Source of the DNA: Planctomycetota bacterium
GTDB lineage: Bacteria; Planctomycetota; PUPC01; JACPCR01
NCBI GenBank assembly: GCA_030740295.1
Contig: JASLXP010000318.1
Coordinates: 1-7,875 of the forward strand
Length of the DNA stretch: 7,875 nt
Reading direction: 5' to 3'
Shown one piece after another: positions 1 to 5,842 of this stretch. The notes beneath the pieces are model-generated. The model saw only the letters and a program-made list of their open reading frames with translations. It did no database searches and was not told the origin of the DNA. The first letter of the stretch is position 1. Each line of letters starts with the position of its first letter. A program made the position numbers and the translations under genes.

Positions 1-3
1 GGA

Positions 4-216
4 TTTCAGGGGCGAAGCCCCGGGCTGTTTGCCTAGCCCAGCCCAACGGGCTGGGTGAATGGTACAGATATTTGATGAGGGGCAACGCCCCGGCCATTTA
101 TAAGGAGGCCATTCATTGGGGCAATTGACCGGGGCGTTGCCCCTAAGGATGATCTGCCCGAAAACCCAGCCCGTTGGGCTGGGCTAGGCAAACGTCCCGT
201 GGCTTTGCCCCTGAAA
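4..216. repeat. 213-bp imperfect inverted repeat (palindromic element) with nested small hairpins
   Basis: Bases 4-56 and 164-216 are inverted copies, matching at 49 of 53 positions; the 29-bp core (28-56 against 164-192) is perfect. Inside them, 78-93 and 129-144 are a perfect 16-bp inverted pair. Each arm also contains small hairpins with 3-nt loops: GGGGC-gaa-GCCCC at 9-21, CCCAGCCC-aac-GGGCTGGG at 37-55 and GGGGC-aac-GCCCC at 79-91, with counterparts on the right. No transposase frame is present; the longest frame inside (33-224, minus) is made of the repeat itself. It resembles dispersed non-coding palindromic repeats of large environmental genomes, but its copy number cannot be judged from one window. 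The inverted repeat is certain; calling it a mobile or dispersed element is inference. Confidence 0.85.
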
Positions 217-300
217 ATTGCCATTCAATTCCGTAAAATTGCCCTCGTCTCGGCCTACGACATCGTTGCCGTCGCCGCCAACGTAGTTTCCAACCTGTGA
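79..300 (+). pseudogene. 3' remnant of an unidentified gene running out of the palindrome
   Basis: One frame is open from 79 to the TGA at 298-300. From about 211 onward it looks like real protein: roughly 30 residues (LKIAIQFRKIALVSAYDI followed by VAVAANVVSNL) whose codons almost all end in G or C between 241 and 297. Its stop overlaps the GTG start of the next gene as GTGA, the usual translational-coupling arrangement. Upstream of about 216 the frame lies in the inverted repeat and gives no plausible protein, and there are stops at 73-78. The only starts in frame are a GTG at 199 and weaker codons. The likeliest reading is the C-terminal end of a gene whose body was replaced by the repeat. 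A genuine 33-residue peptide from 199 is less likely. The family was not recognised. Confidence 0.3.
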
Positions 301-1385
301 ATACACGGGTCAGATTCCTGTCCCCCGATGATGCATTTCGTGCCGGCTTTGCGGTTCATCATTCGTCCCTGTCGATAAATCATAACGTGTCCTGCCCTGA
401 CAAGATGCTCAATGACGGCCTTTCCGACGACGCAGCGATCACGATCCCCGCGCGCCAGTTACTCGGCACGGTCTGCGTGCGCGGCGGCGCTGACTGCCCG
501 CTGTTCGACAATAAGGAATGTGCGCAGGCGATTCTCGATCGCGTGAAGGCCGACCCAACGGTTTCCATTCGGCTCACGTCTGATGCCGACCGCATCCCAC
601 ACTTCACCACGATTACTACTGACGATTACAGGAAGACGAAAAGCGAGGTCGTTTTCGACCGCAAACGCGATCTCGACGTGTTTCAACACCTCGGCCTCGC
701 ACCGGGCGACACGCGCCGTGCACGCTACCTCTACGAACTGCTCCTGCAGCGCATCGAAAGTCCCGACGGTATCTGTTCTTACGACACACCCAACTGGGAA
801 GGGTGCGAGCTTGCCCGCAGCGGAGCGTACGAAAGTGTCCGTGCCAGGGGTTGGGAAGAGATCGTGTTTGACCGGACGGCCGAAGACAAAGCCGAATCCC
901 GGCGGAAGAGCGTCGAGCGCATCCGCAACGACCCCGTGATCTGCATGAGGCCCCATCACCTCATGTGCATGAGCTGCTGGGCCGGAAGCACGGGTGGTGA
1001 GGGCGAACGGAGCAACGACACCCTCGATGAGATCTACCGCCGAATCTGTTCCGACCCAGACCTCGAGATCATGCTGGTCGAGGGCAACTGCGAAGCCTGC
1101 TATTGCTGCGACGGCTTTCATCCCGATACGACACGCTGCGTCCATTCGTGCGGGCTCATCCGGGATTACAAGAAAGACCTCGATCTATTTCAGAAGCTCG
1201 GCCTCATGCCGGGCGACACAAGGAACGCCAGAGAGTTGCTCAAACTGATTTACGAGCGCGTCCCTTCGACAGTTGAAATCTGCGGCTATGGTACCGGTAT
1301 CGTCAACGGTCAAGAATGGACAATCTGCGGCGGTCCAGAGGGGAACGCCGGCTACGCCAAGGCGAGGGAGACGGTGAAGTTTTGA
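297..1385 (+). CDS. Cysteine-rich protein with two tandem DUF1284-like repeats, function unknown
   Basis: A 362-residue soluble protein with no signal peptide or membrane segment. Two halves align with each other: residues about 47-184 and 212-358, most clearly DLDVFQHLGLAPGDTRRAR (125-143) against DLDLFQKLGLMPGDTRNAR (294-312). The second half has the features I associate with DUF1284-type proteins: RPHHLMCMSC (218-227), cysteines 265, 268, 270, 271, 281 and 285, and a closing ICGYG...ICGG (328-346). These His and Cys residues suggest a bound metal or Fe-S cluster, but no activity is known to me. The first half has lost most of them (ARQLLGTVC replaces RPHHLMCMSC) and may be structural. GTG 297 is chosen because it overlaps the preceding stop; no ribosome binding site is evident, and ATG 405 (residue 37) is an alternative that keeps both repeats intact. 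The family call rests on remembered motif patterns. Confidence 0.8.
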   Translation: MNTRVRFLSPDDAFRAGFAVHHSSLSINHNVSCPDKMLNDGLSDDAAITIPARQLLGTVCVRGGADCPLFDNKECAQAILDRVKADPTVSIRLTSDADRIPHFTTITTDDYRKTKSEVVFDRKRDLDVFQHLGLAPGDTRRARYLYELLLQRIESPDGICSYDTPNWEGCELARSGAYESVRARGWEEIVFDRTAEDKAESRRKSVERIRNDPVICMRPHHLMCMSCWAGSTGGEGERSNDTLDEIYRRICSDPDLEIMLVEGNCEACYCCDGFHPDTTRCVHSCGLIRDYKKDLDLFQKLGLMPGDTRNARELLKLIYERVPSTVEICGYGTGIVNGQEWTICGGPEGNAGYAKARETVKF

Positions 1386-1505
1386 AGGAAACGGGTGGCC
1401 GTACTGTCCGGTTCTCGAAGAGCCTGGAAAAGTCTAAAATGTGCCGTTACTCGTGCCTCGAAAGAGTTCTTACTACTCTGTCATCTTACACAGGCAGCAT
1501 TTCAC
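1386..1505 (+). other. Gap between the DUF1284-like gene and the oxidase; no regulatory site seen
   Basis: The oxidase frame is open back to an ATG at 1395, but the 37 residues encoded by 1395-1505 (rich in Arg, Ser, Cys and Leu) do not resemble the family's N-terminus, which begins just before the FAD-binding strand. I therefore treat this stretch as non-coding leader. No sigma-70-like promoter, riboswitch or rho-independent terminator could be recognised, so cotranscription with the upstream gene and an independent promoter are both possible. Confidence 0.5.
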
Positions 1506-2735
1506 ATGGCTGACAAGACATATGACGCCATCATCGTCGGGGCGGGAATCATGGGTGCATCTACGGCATTCCAACTGGCCAGGCGCGGCCTGAAGGTCGC
1601 CATCCTCGAGAAGGGGGCTCAAGTCGCCGCGGGCTCAACGGGGCAGTCTTCCGCGGTGGTGCGCCAGCGCTACGCTAATGTCGAGCTCGTGCAACTGGCG
1701 TACTGGGGCGTTCAGATGTTTCACAACTGGTGCGATCGTCTGGAGCTTACCGAGGACCGATCCGGATTCTCACCGGTCGGAGTTGTGTGGTTGACGGGCG
1801 ATGAAGGTGAAGATCAGTCCATCTATGTCCGCCATTTCGAGCAGGTCGGCGTAGCAGGCGGCATGTTGCCCGTCGAAGATGTACGTACGCGGTATCCTTC
1901 TCTCAACCTTTGCACCCACGGACTTGACATGTCCGGCGCCGAGCATGACTGTGTTGATCCGCAGTCGCTCCTGGTGGAGACCAAAGGAGGATACGCCGAC
2001 CCGCAGGGCACTACGGAAGACTTGATTCAGGCCGGGATTAACAAGGGGGTCGCGTTGTTTGTCCGGCATCAGGTCACCGGGATTCAATCTTCGCCCGGGA
2101 GCCACACCGTCACCTGTGCCAACGGTGAGAGCTTCAGCAGCAAACTGTTGCTCAACGCAAGCGGCCCCTGGTGCCACCGGCTCAACGAAATGGTGGGCGT
2201 GGAGCTGCCCATGAAACTGGCACCGGTCCGTGTTCAGATCGCGTCGCGCGACCGGCCAGCGGAAGTGACCGGTGAAATACCCGTGTTCGCCAGCACCGCG
2301 GACCAGATTTACGCGCGGCCGGAAGCCAATGGAACGCAGTTGATCGCCGGCTCCACCGCGTTGGAAGATGAAACCGAAGAAATCGAAGACCCAGACAACT
2401 TCGACGCCGATGCTTCGCTCGAGTTTCGCGAGCGCACCATGCACAAGCTTCACCACCGTCTTCCGATGAAGAGCCGCGGCTCGGTACACGGATACGCCGC
2501 TCTCTATGCTGTGAACATCGGGGACCGGCATCCTATCATCGACGCGATGGGCCCGAAGGGCTATTTTGTCGCCAACGGCTTTTCCGGTCACGGCTTCAAG
2601 CTTGGTCCGGCGATGGGCGCCCTGATCGCGCGGATGATGACCGGGATCGACTTACTCGGAGACCCGACCGTTGACGCAAGTTACTTCTCCGCCAACCGGA
2701 ACCCGATCACTTCGAGCGGCGGAGTTCTGGCATAG
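1506..2735 (+). CDS. FAD-dependent oxidoreductase, DAO family (sarcosine/glycine oxidase-like)
   Basis: A 409-residue cytoplasmic flavoenzyme predicted to oxidise an amine or N-substituted amino acid, giving an imine and H2O2 or a reduced acceptor. The N-terminus is a Rossmann strand with GAGIMG (12-17) and the ribose-binding Glu35 closing KVAILEK. It is followed by GSTGQSSAVVRQRY (43-56), the usual FAD-contact segment. The C-terminus carries GYFVANGFSGHGFKLGPAMG, diagnostic of the monomeric sarcosine oxidase/SoxB/glycine oxidase branch of PF01266. Length matches SoxB-type proteins, and there is no C-terminal folate (GcvT) domain. At the place of the cysteine that binds FAD covalently in monomeric sarcosine oxidase (CMYT before the DRHP-like segment) this protein has AALYAV, so noncovalent FAD is expected. 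ATG 1506 was chosen over ATG 1395 because it sits six residues before the first strand; only a weak purine stretch precedes it. No SoxA, D or G partner is in the window, and the substrate cannot be told. Confidence 0.9.
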   Translation: MADKTYDAIIVGAGIMGASTAFQLARRGLKVAILEKGAQVAAGSTGQSSAVVRQRYANVELVQLAYWGVQMFHNWCDRLELTEDRSGFSPVGVVWLTGDEGEDQSIYVRHFEQVGVAGGMLPVEDVRTRYPSLNLCTHGLDMSGAEHDCVDPQSLLVETKGGYADPQGTTEDLIQAGINKGVALFVRHQVTGIQSSPGSHTVTCANGESFSSKLLLNASGPWCHRLNEMVGVELPMKLAPVRVQIASRDRPAEVTGEIPVFASTADQIYARPEANGTQLIAGSTALEDETEEIEDPDNFDADASLEFRERTMHKLHHRLPMKSRGSVHGYAALYAVNIGDRHPIIDAMGPKGYFVANGFSGHGFKLGPAMGALIARMMTGIDLLGDPTVDASYFSANRNPITSSGGVLA

Positions 2736-2932
2736 GCCGGACGCAGAGCACTGCGCAATGAACGTTTCAGCGGTGTGATCGGCATGGCCTGCACGACGCT
2801 TCGCCCCTTGACGCGAAGGCGATTCAGGGCTGGCACAGCGTCGAAGGAGAAATAGCGACGCGTCAGAAACTGATAGACATTCGTGTAGACGAGTTGGTTC
2901 CCGGCGCGCCTATCGTGTGCCGATGAGGTTGA
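2681..2932 (-). pseudogene. Possible 3' remnant of an unrecognised minus-strand gene
   Basis: On the minus strand one frame is open from 2932 (just after a TGA at 2933-2935) to a TAA at 2681-2683. Its middle part reads like authentic protein, for example NQLVYTNVYQFLTRRYF and then SFDAVPALNRLRVKGRSVV, with about two thirds of codons ending in G or C. It has no ATG, GTG or TTG start in its first third and no ribosome binding site, and its last 55 bases lie antisense to the 3' end of the oxidase. This would fit the C-terminal stump of a decayed gene. The family is not recognised. Antisense frames in GC-rich DNA are often open by chance, so confidence is low. Confidence 0.25.
2742..2755. other. 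Short hairpin just after the oxidase stop
   Basis: CGCAG-agca-CTGCG forms a perfect 5-bp stem with a 4-nt loop, starting 7 bases after the oxidase stop codon. No T-run follows on either strand, so it does not qualify as an intrinsic terminator. It may slow exonucleases at the mRNA end or may be chance. Confidence 0.25.
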
Positions 2933-2951
2933 TCATCGAGCATCCGCCTCA

Positions 2952-2979
2952 ACCATTCACAATTCACCATTCACCATCC
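2952..2979. repeat. Heptanucleotide tandem array A (ACCATTC family, 4 units)
   Basis: Four contiguous 7-bp units: ACCATTC, ACAATTC, ACCATTC, ACCATCC. The array ends two bases before the permease stop codon complement (2982-2984), so it lies immediately downstream of the permease on the transcribed strand. Unit length is exact although the bases drift, as in heptanucleotide STRR-type repeats. Confidence 0.85.
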
Positions 2980-2981
2980 CC

Positions 2982-5561
2982 TCACTCCGCCCTTAACGCT
3001 TCAGACGCGTTCACCTGCGATGCCAGCTTAGCCGGATAGATACCTGCGATCATTGTTGAGAGCAGCACCAGCAGTGAAGTGCACAGCACGTACCCGCCGG
3101 GGAAATGGGCCTGAATAGTCCAGCCGAAGGACTGTTTATTGATCACCAGAATCAGGACGGCGGCGAGGGCGATGCCGGCCAGCACGCCGAGAACGATACC
3201 CACGATGCCGAGCAGGCCGGACTCCAGGATCACCATCTGCCGAATCTGTCGGCCAGCCGCGCCGAGGTAGCGGAGCACGGCGAATTCACGGCGGCGTTCA
3301 AAGACGAGGGCGACTTGGGTATTCACGATGCCCAGCACGGCGACGACGATCGCTATGAGCTGCAGAGCCCGGGTCACACCGAACGTTCGGTCAAAGATCT
3401 TCAGTACGTCCTCTCTCAGCATCGCCATGGTGCGCACCACGATCGGGTTGTCCTTTCCGACCTCGTTCATGATGCGCTGCCGGACATTCATCAGATCCTC
3501 GCCGGGCTCGAGATAGACGGAGACCACGTTGGCCGACGGGTCACCGAATCGCTCAATGAACTGTTTCCGGTCAATGATGATATAGCCACGGTCATTGGAG
3601 TATTCGTAATAGACGCCCGTGACCAGGAGCGACAGCTCACCGGCCGGCGTCGGCAACTGGAGTGTGTCGCCGGTCTTGACCTGATGGTAGGTGGCAAAGC
3701 TTTCAGAAACGATGCAGCCGTCGTTCTGCATTGAGTTCAATAATGCTTCGTCGGTTTTGCCCCCCTCCTTCATCGGCAGGAGAGAATACTCGGCAGCGAT
3801 CTTGAACCTGCCTGCGCCGAGGATCACCGGGCTGCTGTTATAGGTGGTGTGGATTTCGCGATAGGGGTCGAGTTCCTTGACTCCTTTGACTGCCCCGATT
3901 CGGTCTATCGTCTTTTTACTGATCCGGCCCTCTAAGCGGTGGGAAGAGGCGGCCTTGATCCAGAGATCGGAACGGGCAGTCTGACCGACCCAGATGTCCA
4001 CCGTATTGCGGAAGCTCTCGATCATGATCCCCATCCCGATCGTCATGGAGAGCCCAATCATTAGAGCGGCCACGGTAATCGCTGTCCGCCCGAGCGCGCT
4101 GGAAAGATTGGCCGAAGCAATACGGCCGGGCGAACCGAACAGGGACGACATCGTTTTGCGGGAAATAAGCTGTATGAATTGAATGCAGATAGGAGCGAGA
4201 AATGAGAACCCAAGAATGATGAGAAACGCCGAAAGAAAGCCGAAAACAGGCTTGCGGCCGAATGGCGGCTGCAGTGCGGCGATCCACGAAAGCGACAGCA
4301 GGACCAGGCCAACGCCAAAATATGGCCATGCCTGCGAGCGTCGGCGTCCATCCCAGGTCCCCGTGCGGGTGGCCTCGGCAGGTGGCACATTCATCGCCTC
4401 TCGGACCGGCAAAATCCCCGCGAGAAGTGAGAGCCCAAGCCCGGTCGCCAGACCCAGCACCAGGGTGGTGGCATCCAATGCCGGATTTTCGACTACGACC
4501 CTTTCGTAAAAGGAAGAGGCCGTCTTCGCTGCCACATCGACCGAGCTGACCGCAAGAAACCAGCCAGCAGGAATACCAAAGGCCGAACCAATCGCGCCAA
4601 GTGCGGCCGACTCGATACCGAAGGCCCAGGCTACCCCAGACCTCGGCGCGCCGAGTGCGCGGCTGATTCCAATCTCGCGACGCCTGCGGATGACCGCGAT
4701 GGAAACGGTGTTGTAAACGAGGAAGACGCCGACAAAGAGCGCGATCCAACTCAGTGCGGTGAGATTGAGCTGGTACGCGCCGACCATTTTCTCGACCTGC
4801 TTCGTACGACTGGAAGGAGGTTCGACAGTTACGAATCCAGGCAACTGTTCTTCCAGCCGGCTTTGAATCTCTGTAATCTGCTGCTTGTCCTGAACGACCA
4901 GATCGATGCGGTCGAGTTTGCCGATTTTCTGAAACAGCCACTGCGCGGCCGCGATGTCCATCAGGGCTATATTGCCGGACATGACCAGCCCCAGCCCGTC
5001 GTCTGCAATGAGGTCCATGACTTTCAGTTTCACCAGCCGATCTTCGGCAAGGACATCAATGCTCGATCCGGCCTCGATGCCGGCGCGTTTCGCGAATTTT
5101 TCGGTAAGAATGATGCTGTCACGCTCGGTAAGAATGGAGAGAAAGTGGGAAACCTCATCCTGTCTCTCCTTCTTCGTGGCCTGGAGCAATCTATAGTCAC
5201 GGGTCCGCTGGTCATGAAACAGATCCACACCGAGCACTTCGACAAGCTCTTCCCGGCGGTCGTTCAGCACAATCGTGCCGGTGACCGCTGGGCTCACCTC
5301 CGCATGCGGGAATACCCACTCAATATCGGCGAGCAGCACTTCGTCGAACGGAAACCCATCGCCGCGAATCTGAAGGTTCGCCCGCCCTGCAACGCGCTCA
5401 ACAGAATCGCTGAACGATCCCAGCACACTCATATTCGCCAGGCGGATGGCCACCACGACCGAGACACCAAGCATCACACCAAGCAGCGTGATAAGGGTAC
5501 GAACCCAGTCGTTCTTGAGGTGTCGCCAGACAAGGGCGCGGAAAATGATGCGGAAAGGCAT
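2982..5561 (-). CDS. ABC transporter permease, FtsX/MacB superfamily, 10-TM YbbP-like architecture
   Basis: An 859-residue inner-membrane permease made of two FtsX-type halves. Predicted membrane segments lie near residues 21-41, 269-291, 318-340, 365-388, 414-431, 440-463, 494-514, 734-756, 782-806 and 823-843. Two large extracytoplasmic MacB-PCD-like domains (about 43-268 and 515-733) follow the first helix of each half. RRREIGISRALGA (292-304) and ERRREFAVLRYLGA (755-768) are the paired cytoplasmic motifs expected to contact the ATPase. The 1+3+2+1+3 helix pattern and length fit YbbP-type permeases rather than four-helix LolC/LolE or MacB. Such proteins move hydrophobic substrates out of the membrane by mechanotransmission; the substrate here is unknown. 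ATG 5561 is preferred: the frame continues 30 codons upstream to 5651, but those codons are mostly translated heptamer repeat (THYSLLITHYALR). No Shine-Dalgarno is visible; a repeat array lies 3 bases upstream. The ATPase partner is encoded just upstream. Confidence 0.92.
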   Translation of the reverse strand: MPFRIIFRALVWRHLKNDWVRTLITLLGVMLGVSVVVAIRLANMSVLGSFSDSVERVAGRANLQIRGDGFPFDEVLLADIEWVFPHAEVSPAVTGTIVLNDRREELVEVLGVDLFHDQRTRDYRLLQATKKERQDEVSHFLSILTERDSIILTEKFAKRAGIEAGSSIDVLAEDRLVKLKVMDLIADDGLGLVMSGNIALMDIAAAQWLFQKIGKLDRIDLVVQDKQQITEIQSRLEEQLPGFVTVEPPSSRTKQVEKMVGAYQLNLTALSWIALFVGVFLVYNTVSIAVIRRRREIGISRALGAPRSGVAWAFGIESAALGAIGSAFGIPAGWFLAVSSVDVAAKTASSFYERVVVENPALDATTLVLGLATGLGLSLLAGILPVREAMNVPPAEATRTGTWDGRRRSQAWPYFGVGLVLLSLSWIAALQPPFGRKPVFGFLSAFLIILGFSFLAPICIQFIQLISRKTMSSLFGSPGRIASANLSSALGRTAITVAALMIGLSMTIGMGIMIESFRNTVDIWVGQTARSDLWIKAASSHRLEGRISKKTIDRIGAVKGVKELDPYREIHTTYNSSPVILGAGRFKIAAEYSLLPMKEGGKTDEALLNSMQNDGCIVSESFATYHQVKTGDTLQLPTPAGELSLLVTGVYYEYSNDRGYIIIDRKQFIERFGDPSANVVSVYLEPGEDLMNVRQRIMNEVGKDNPIVVRTMAMLREDVLKIFDRTFGVTRALQLIAIVVAVLGIVNTQVALVFERRREFAVLRYLGAAGRQIRQMVILESGLLGIVGIVLGVLAGIALAAVLILVINKQSFGWTIQAHFPGGYVLCTSLLVLLSTMIAGIYPAKLASQVNASEALRAE

Positions 5562-5564
5562 GGG

Positions 5565-5606
5565 GCGTAATGCGTAATGCGTAATGAGTAATGAGTAATG
5601 AGTAAG
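5565..5606 (-). repeat. Heptanucleotide tandem array B (ATTACGC/ATTACTC family, 6 units)
   Basis: Six exact 7-bp units; read on the minus strand they are CTTACTC, ATTACTC twice, then ATTACGC three times. The array stops 3 bases before the permease ATG and so fills the space where a ribosome binding site would normally lie. The same unit family occurs in the opposite orientation at 5787-5842. Confidence 0.9.
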
Positions 5607-5786
5607 TCTGTGCGTGGAAGTTCTTGTGGCGCGTGCGGTCCATGGTAGCACAGGTCCCTGGTCGTGAGGCCCGATGCTGTGGAAGCCGGCATCCTGAAAC
5701 GATCATGCCAGCATCGAGCATCGAGTATCCAGCATCATCCCAAGCCCGAACCGCCGCTTAAACAACACCGGCACTCCAAGCCGGCA
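5607..5786. other. Intergenic core between ATPase and permease; no gene or clear promoter
   Basis: This stretch lies between two inverted heptamer arrays and contains a third array (5709-5736). It also holds a short direct repeat, CCGGCACT at 5768-5775 and 5781-5788. No coding frame with a believable start, no recognisable promoter and no T-tailed hairpin was found. The permease may be cotranscribed with the ATPase across the gap or have a promoter that I could not identify. Confidence 0.5.
5709..5736 (+). repeat. Heptanucleotide tandem array E (CAGCATC/GAGCATC family, 4 units)
   Basis: Four contiguous 7-bp units: CAGCATC, GAGCATC, GAGTATC, CAGCATC. The sequence is unrelated to the arrays on either side in the same gap, yet the 7-bp period is identical. 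Confidence 0.8.
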
Positions 5787-5842
5787 CTTACTCATTACGC
5801 ATTACTCATTACGTATTACGTATCACGAACTACTCACTACGC
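5787..5842 (+). repeat. Heptanucleotide tandem array C (ATTACGC/ATTACTC family, 8 units) overlapping the ATPase 3' end
   Basis: Eight consecutive 7-bp units: CTTACTC, ATTACGC, ATTACTC, ATTACGT, ATTACGT, ATCACGA, ACTACTC, ACTACGC. It is the same family as the array at 5565-5606 but inverted, and both begin with CTTACTC. The last three units enter the ATPase gene: its TGA stop (5823-5825) lies in unit six, and units six to eight encode the final V-V-S-S-S. Unit sequence degrades toward the gene. Confidence 0.88.

Noticed and set aside
33..224. 63-residue minus-strand frame in the inverted repeat
   Set aside because: It is simply the translated palindrome, rich in Pro, Gly, Arg and Ser, with no independent coding signal or ribosome binding site.
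459..1145. 228-residue antisense frame opposite the DUF1284-like gene
   Set aside because: The plus-strand protein has internal duplication and conserved Cys/His motifs; the antisense translation has no recognisable motif and results from GC-rich codons.
1770..2591. 273-residue antisense frame opposite the oxidase
   Set aside because: It lies wholly inside a gene with clear FAD-binding motifs on the other strand, and its translation shows no family features.
2799..2818. CTTCGC/GCGAAG stem with 8-nt loop as a terminator for the convergent genes
   Set aside because: The stem is only 6 bp, there is no T-run on either strand, and it lies inside the possible gene remnant.
3916..4941. 341-residue frame on the same strand as the permease in another phase
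   Set aside because: It is fully nested in the permease, has a composition dominated by Arg, Ser and Gly, and lacks motifs. The permease frame has ten helices and paired FtsX motifs through the same DNA.
4863..5570. 235-residue plus-strand frame opposite the permease N-terminal half
   Set aside because: It is an antisense shadow; the permease extracytoplasmic domain explains the sequence.
5562..5651. 30-codon N-terminal extension of the permease from ATG 5651
   Set aside because: Much of it is translated heptamer repeat (THYSLLITHYALR), which gives an open frame by its own composition; the membrane-protein start at 5561 fits the family better.
2952..5842. The heptamer arrays as a CRISPR array
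   Set aside because: Units are 7 bp and contiguous, with no spacers of 25-45 bp and no cas genes in the window.
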